Assembly: GCA_964634645.1 (NCBI GenBank)
Contig: CAZWKI010000030.1
Coordinates: 1 to 12,803 of the forward strand
Length of the DNA stretch: 12,803 nt
Source of the DNA: CAZWKI01 sp964634645
GTDB taxonomy: Bacteria > Patescibacteriota > Patescibacteriia > UBA1558 > S5-K13
Direction of reading: 5' to 3'
Positions within the stretch are counted from its first letter, which is position 1. The number at the start of each line of letters is the position of its first letter. Position numbers and translations under genes: made by a program. The notes beneath the pieces were generated by a model. It was not told the origin of the DNA. It was given only the letters and a program-made list of their open reading frames with translations, and did not search any database. Below, piece by piece: positions 12,732 through 12,803 of the stretch.

Positions 12732-12803
12732 TTAACAAAATACAATAAGGCTTATTTTATAGGTATTGGTGGAATTGGTGTCTCGGCGGCCGCTAAGATG
12801 ATG
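12726..12803 (+). CDS. murC: UDP-N-acetylmuramate--L-alanine ligase MurC, N-terminal 26 codons
   Basis: The frame opens MNLTKYNKAYFIGIGGIGVS and continues AAAKMM to the window end. [YH]-F-x-GIGG-x-G-[MV]-S-x-x-A is the diagnostic N-terminal Rossmann motif of MurC, the ligase that adds L-Ala to UDP-MurNAc. The position directly after murG is the standard order. The ATG lies inside the right end of the inverted-repeat element (GGGATGAAC). Only the start is visible, so completeness cannot be judged. Confidence 0.88.
   Translation, partial: MNLTKYNKAYFIGIGGIGVSAAAKMM

Noticed and set aside
1..12803. CRISPR array, transposase, prophage, toxin-antitoxin or defence system
   Set aside because: No regularly spaced repeat array and no protein with such motifs on either strand; the protein content is conserved housekeeping apart from the two small membrane proteins and the foldase.

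Overview
The window is AT-rich, uses the standard code (TGA is the stop of the small Nfu gene, TGG encodes Trp) and has compact, mostly co-directional genes. The short divergent membrane proteins, the altered MurG glycine loop, the lack of Shine-Dalgarno motifs and the GC-rich palindromic repeats around a tRNA together suggest a Candidate Phyla Radiation (Patescibacteria, probably Parcubacteria-like) genome. That assignment is inference from gene style, not a database match. Three runs of exactly ten N mark scaffold gaps, so this is a draft, probably metagenome-derived, assembly; two gaps split essential genes that can be rejoined by reading frame.

Layout. Positions 1-272 hold a minus-strand fragment of a LigB/MEMO-like protein. 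It is fused at about 272-285 to the 3' two-thirds of lepA on the plus strand, which looks like a chimeric join or rearrangement. An overlooked 32-residue single-pass membrane peptide is encoded on the minus strand between lepA and the next gene (1403-1501). A septum-formation-initiator (FtsB/DivIC-like) gene and a membrane-anchored parvulin-type foldase follow as a pair. Next comes a 423-bp non-protein region with a complete tRNA-Thr(CGU), a truncated copy of it whose D-loop carries a 20-bp perfect palindrome, and several GC-rich hairpins. ftsE and ftsX follow and end at a strong bidirectional terminator shared with convergent rpmA (ribosomal protein L27). Divergent promoters separate rpmA from an iron-sulfur cassette: IscU-type scaffold, Nfu-type protein and cysteine desulfurase. 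This leads into a division and cell wall run: a small membrane protein of unknown function, mraY, murD, ftsW, murG and the first 26 codons of murC.

Function. The core theme is envelope synthesis and division. MraY, MurG, MurD and MurC act in the lipid-linked peptidoglycan precursor pathway, FtsW polymerises the glycan, FtsEX links division to wall hydrolysis, and the FtsB-like protein belongs to the divisome. The foldase probably serves exported proteins. The Fe-S/cysteine-desulfurase cassette supplies sulfur for clusters or tRNA thiolation.

The most unusual features are not protein genes. They are an inverted-repeat family with ends resembling GAATCCCGTTAGAT / ATCTAACGGGATGAAC, which bounds the spacers before the cysteine desulfurase gene and before murC and supplies a stop codon and start codons; and the palindrome-interrupted tRNA-Thr copy. 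I found no CRISPR array, transposase, prophage or defence system.
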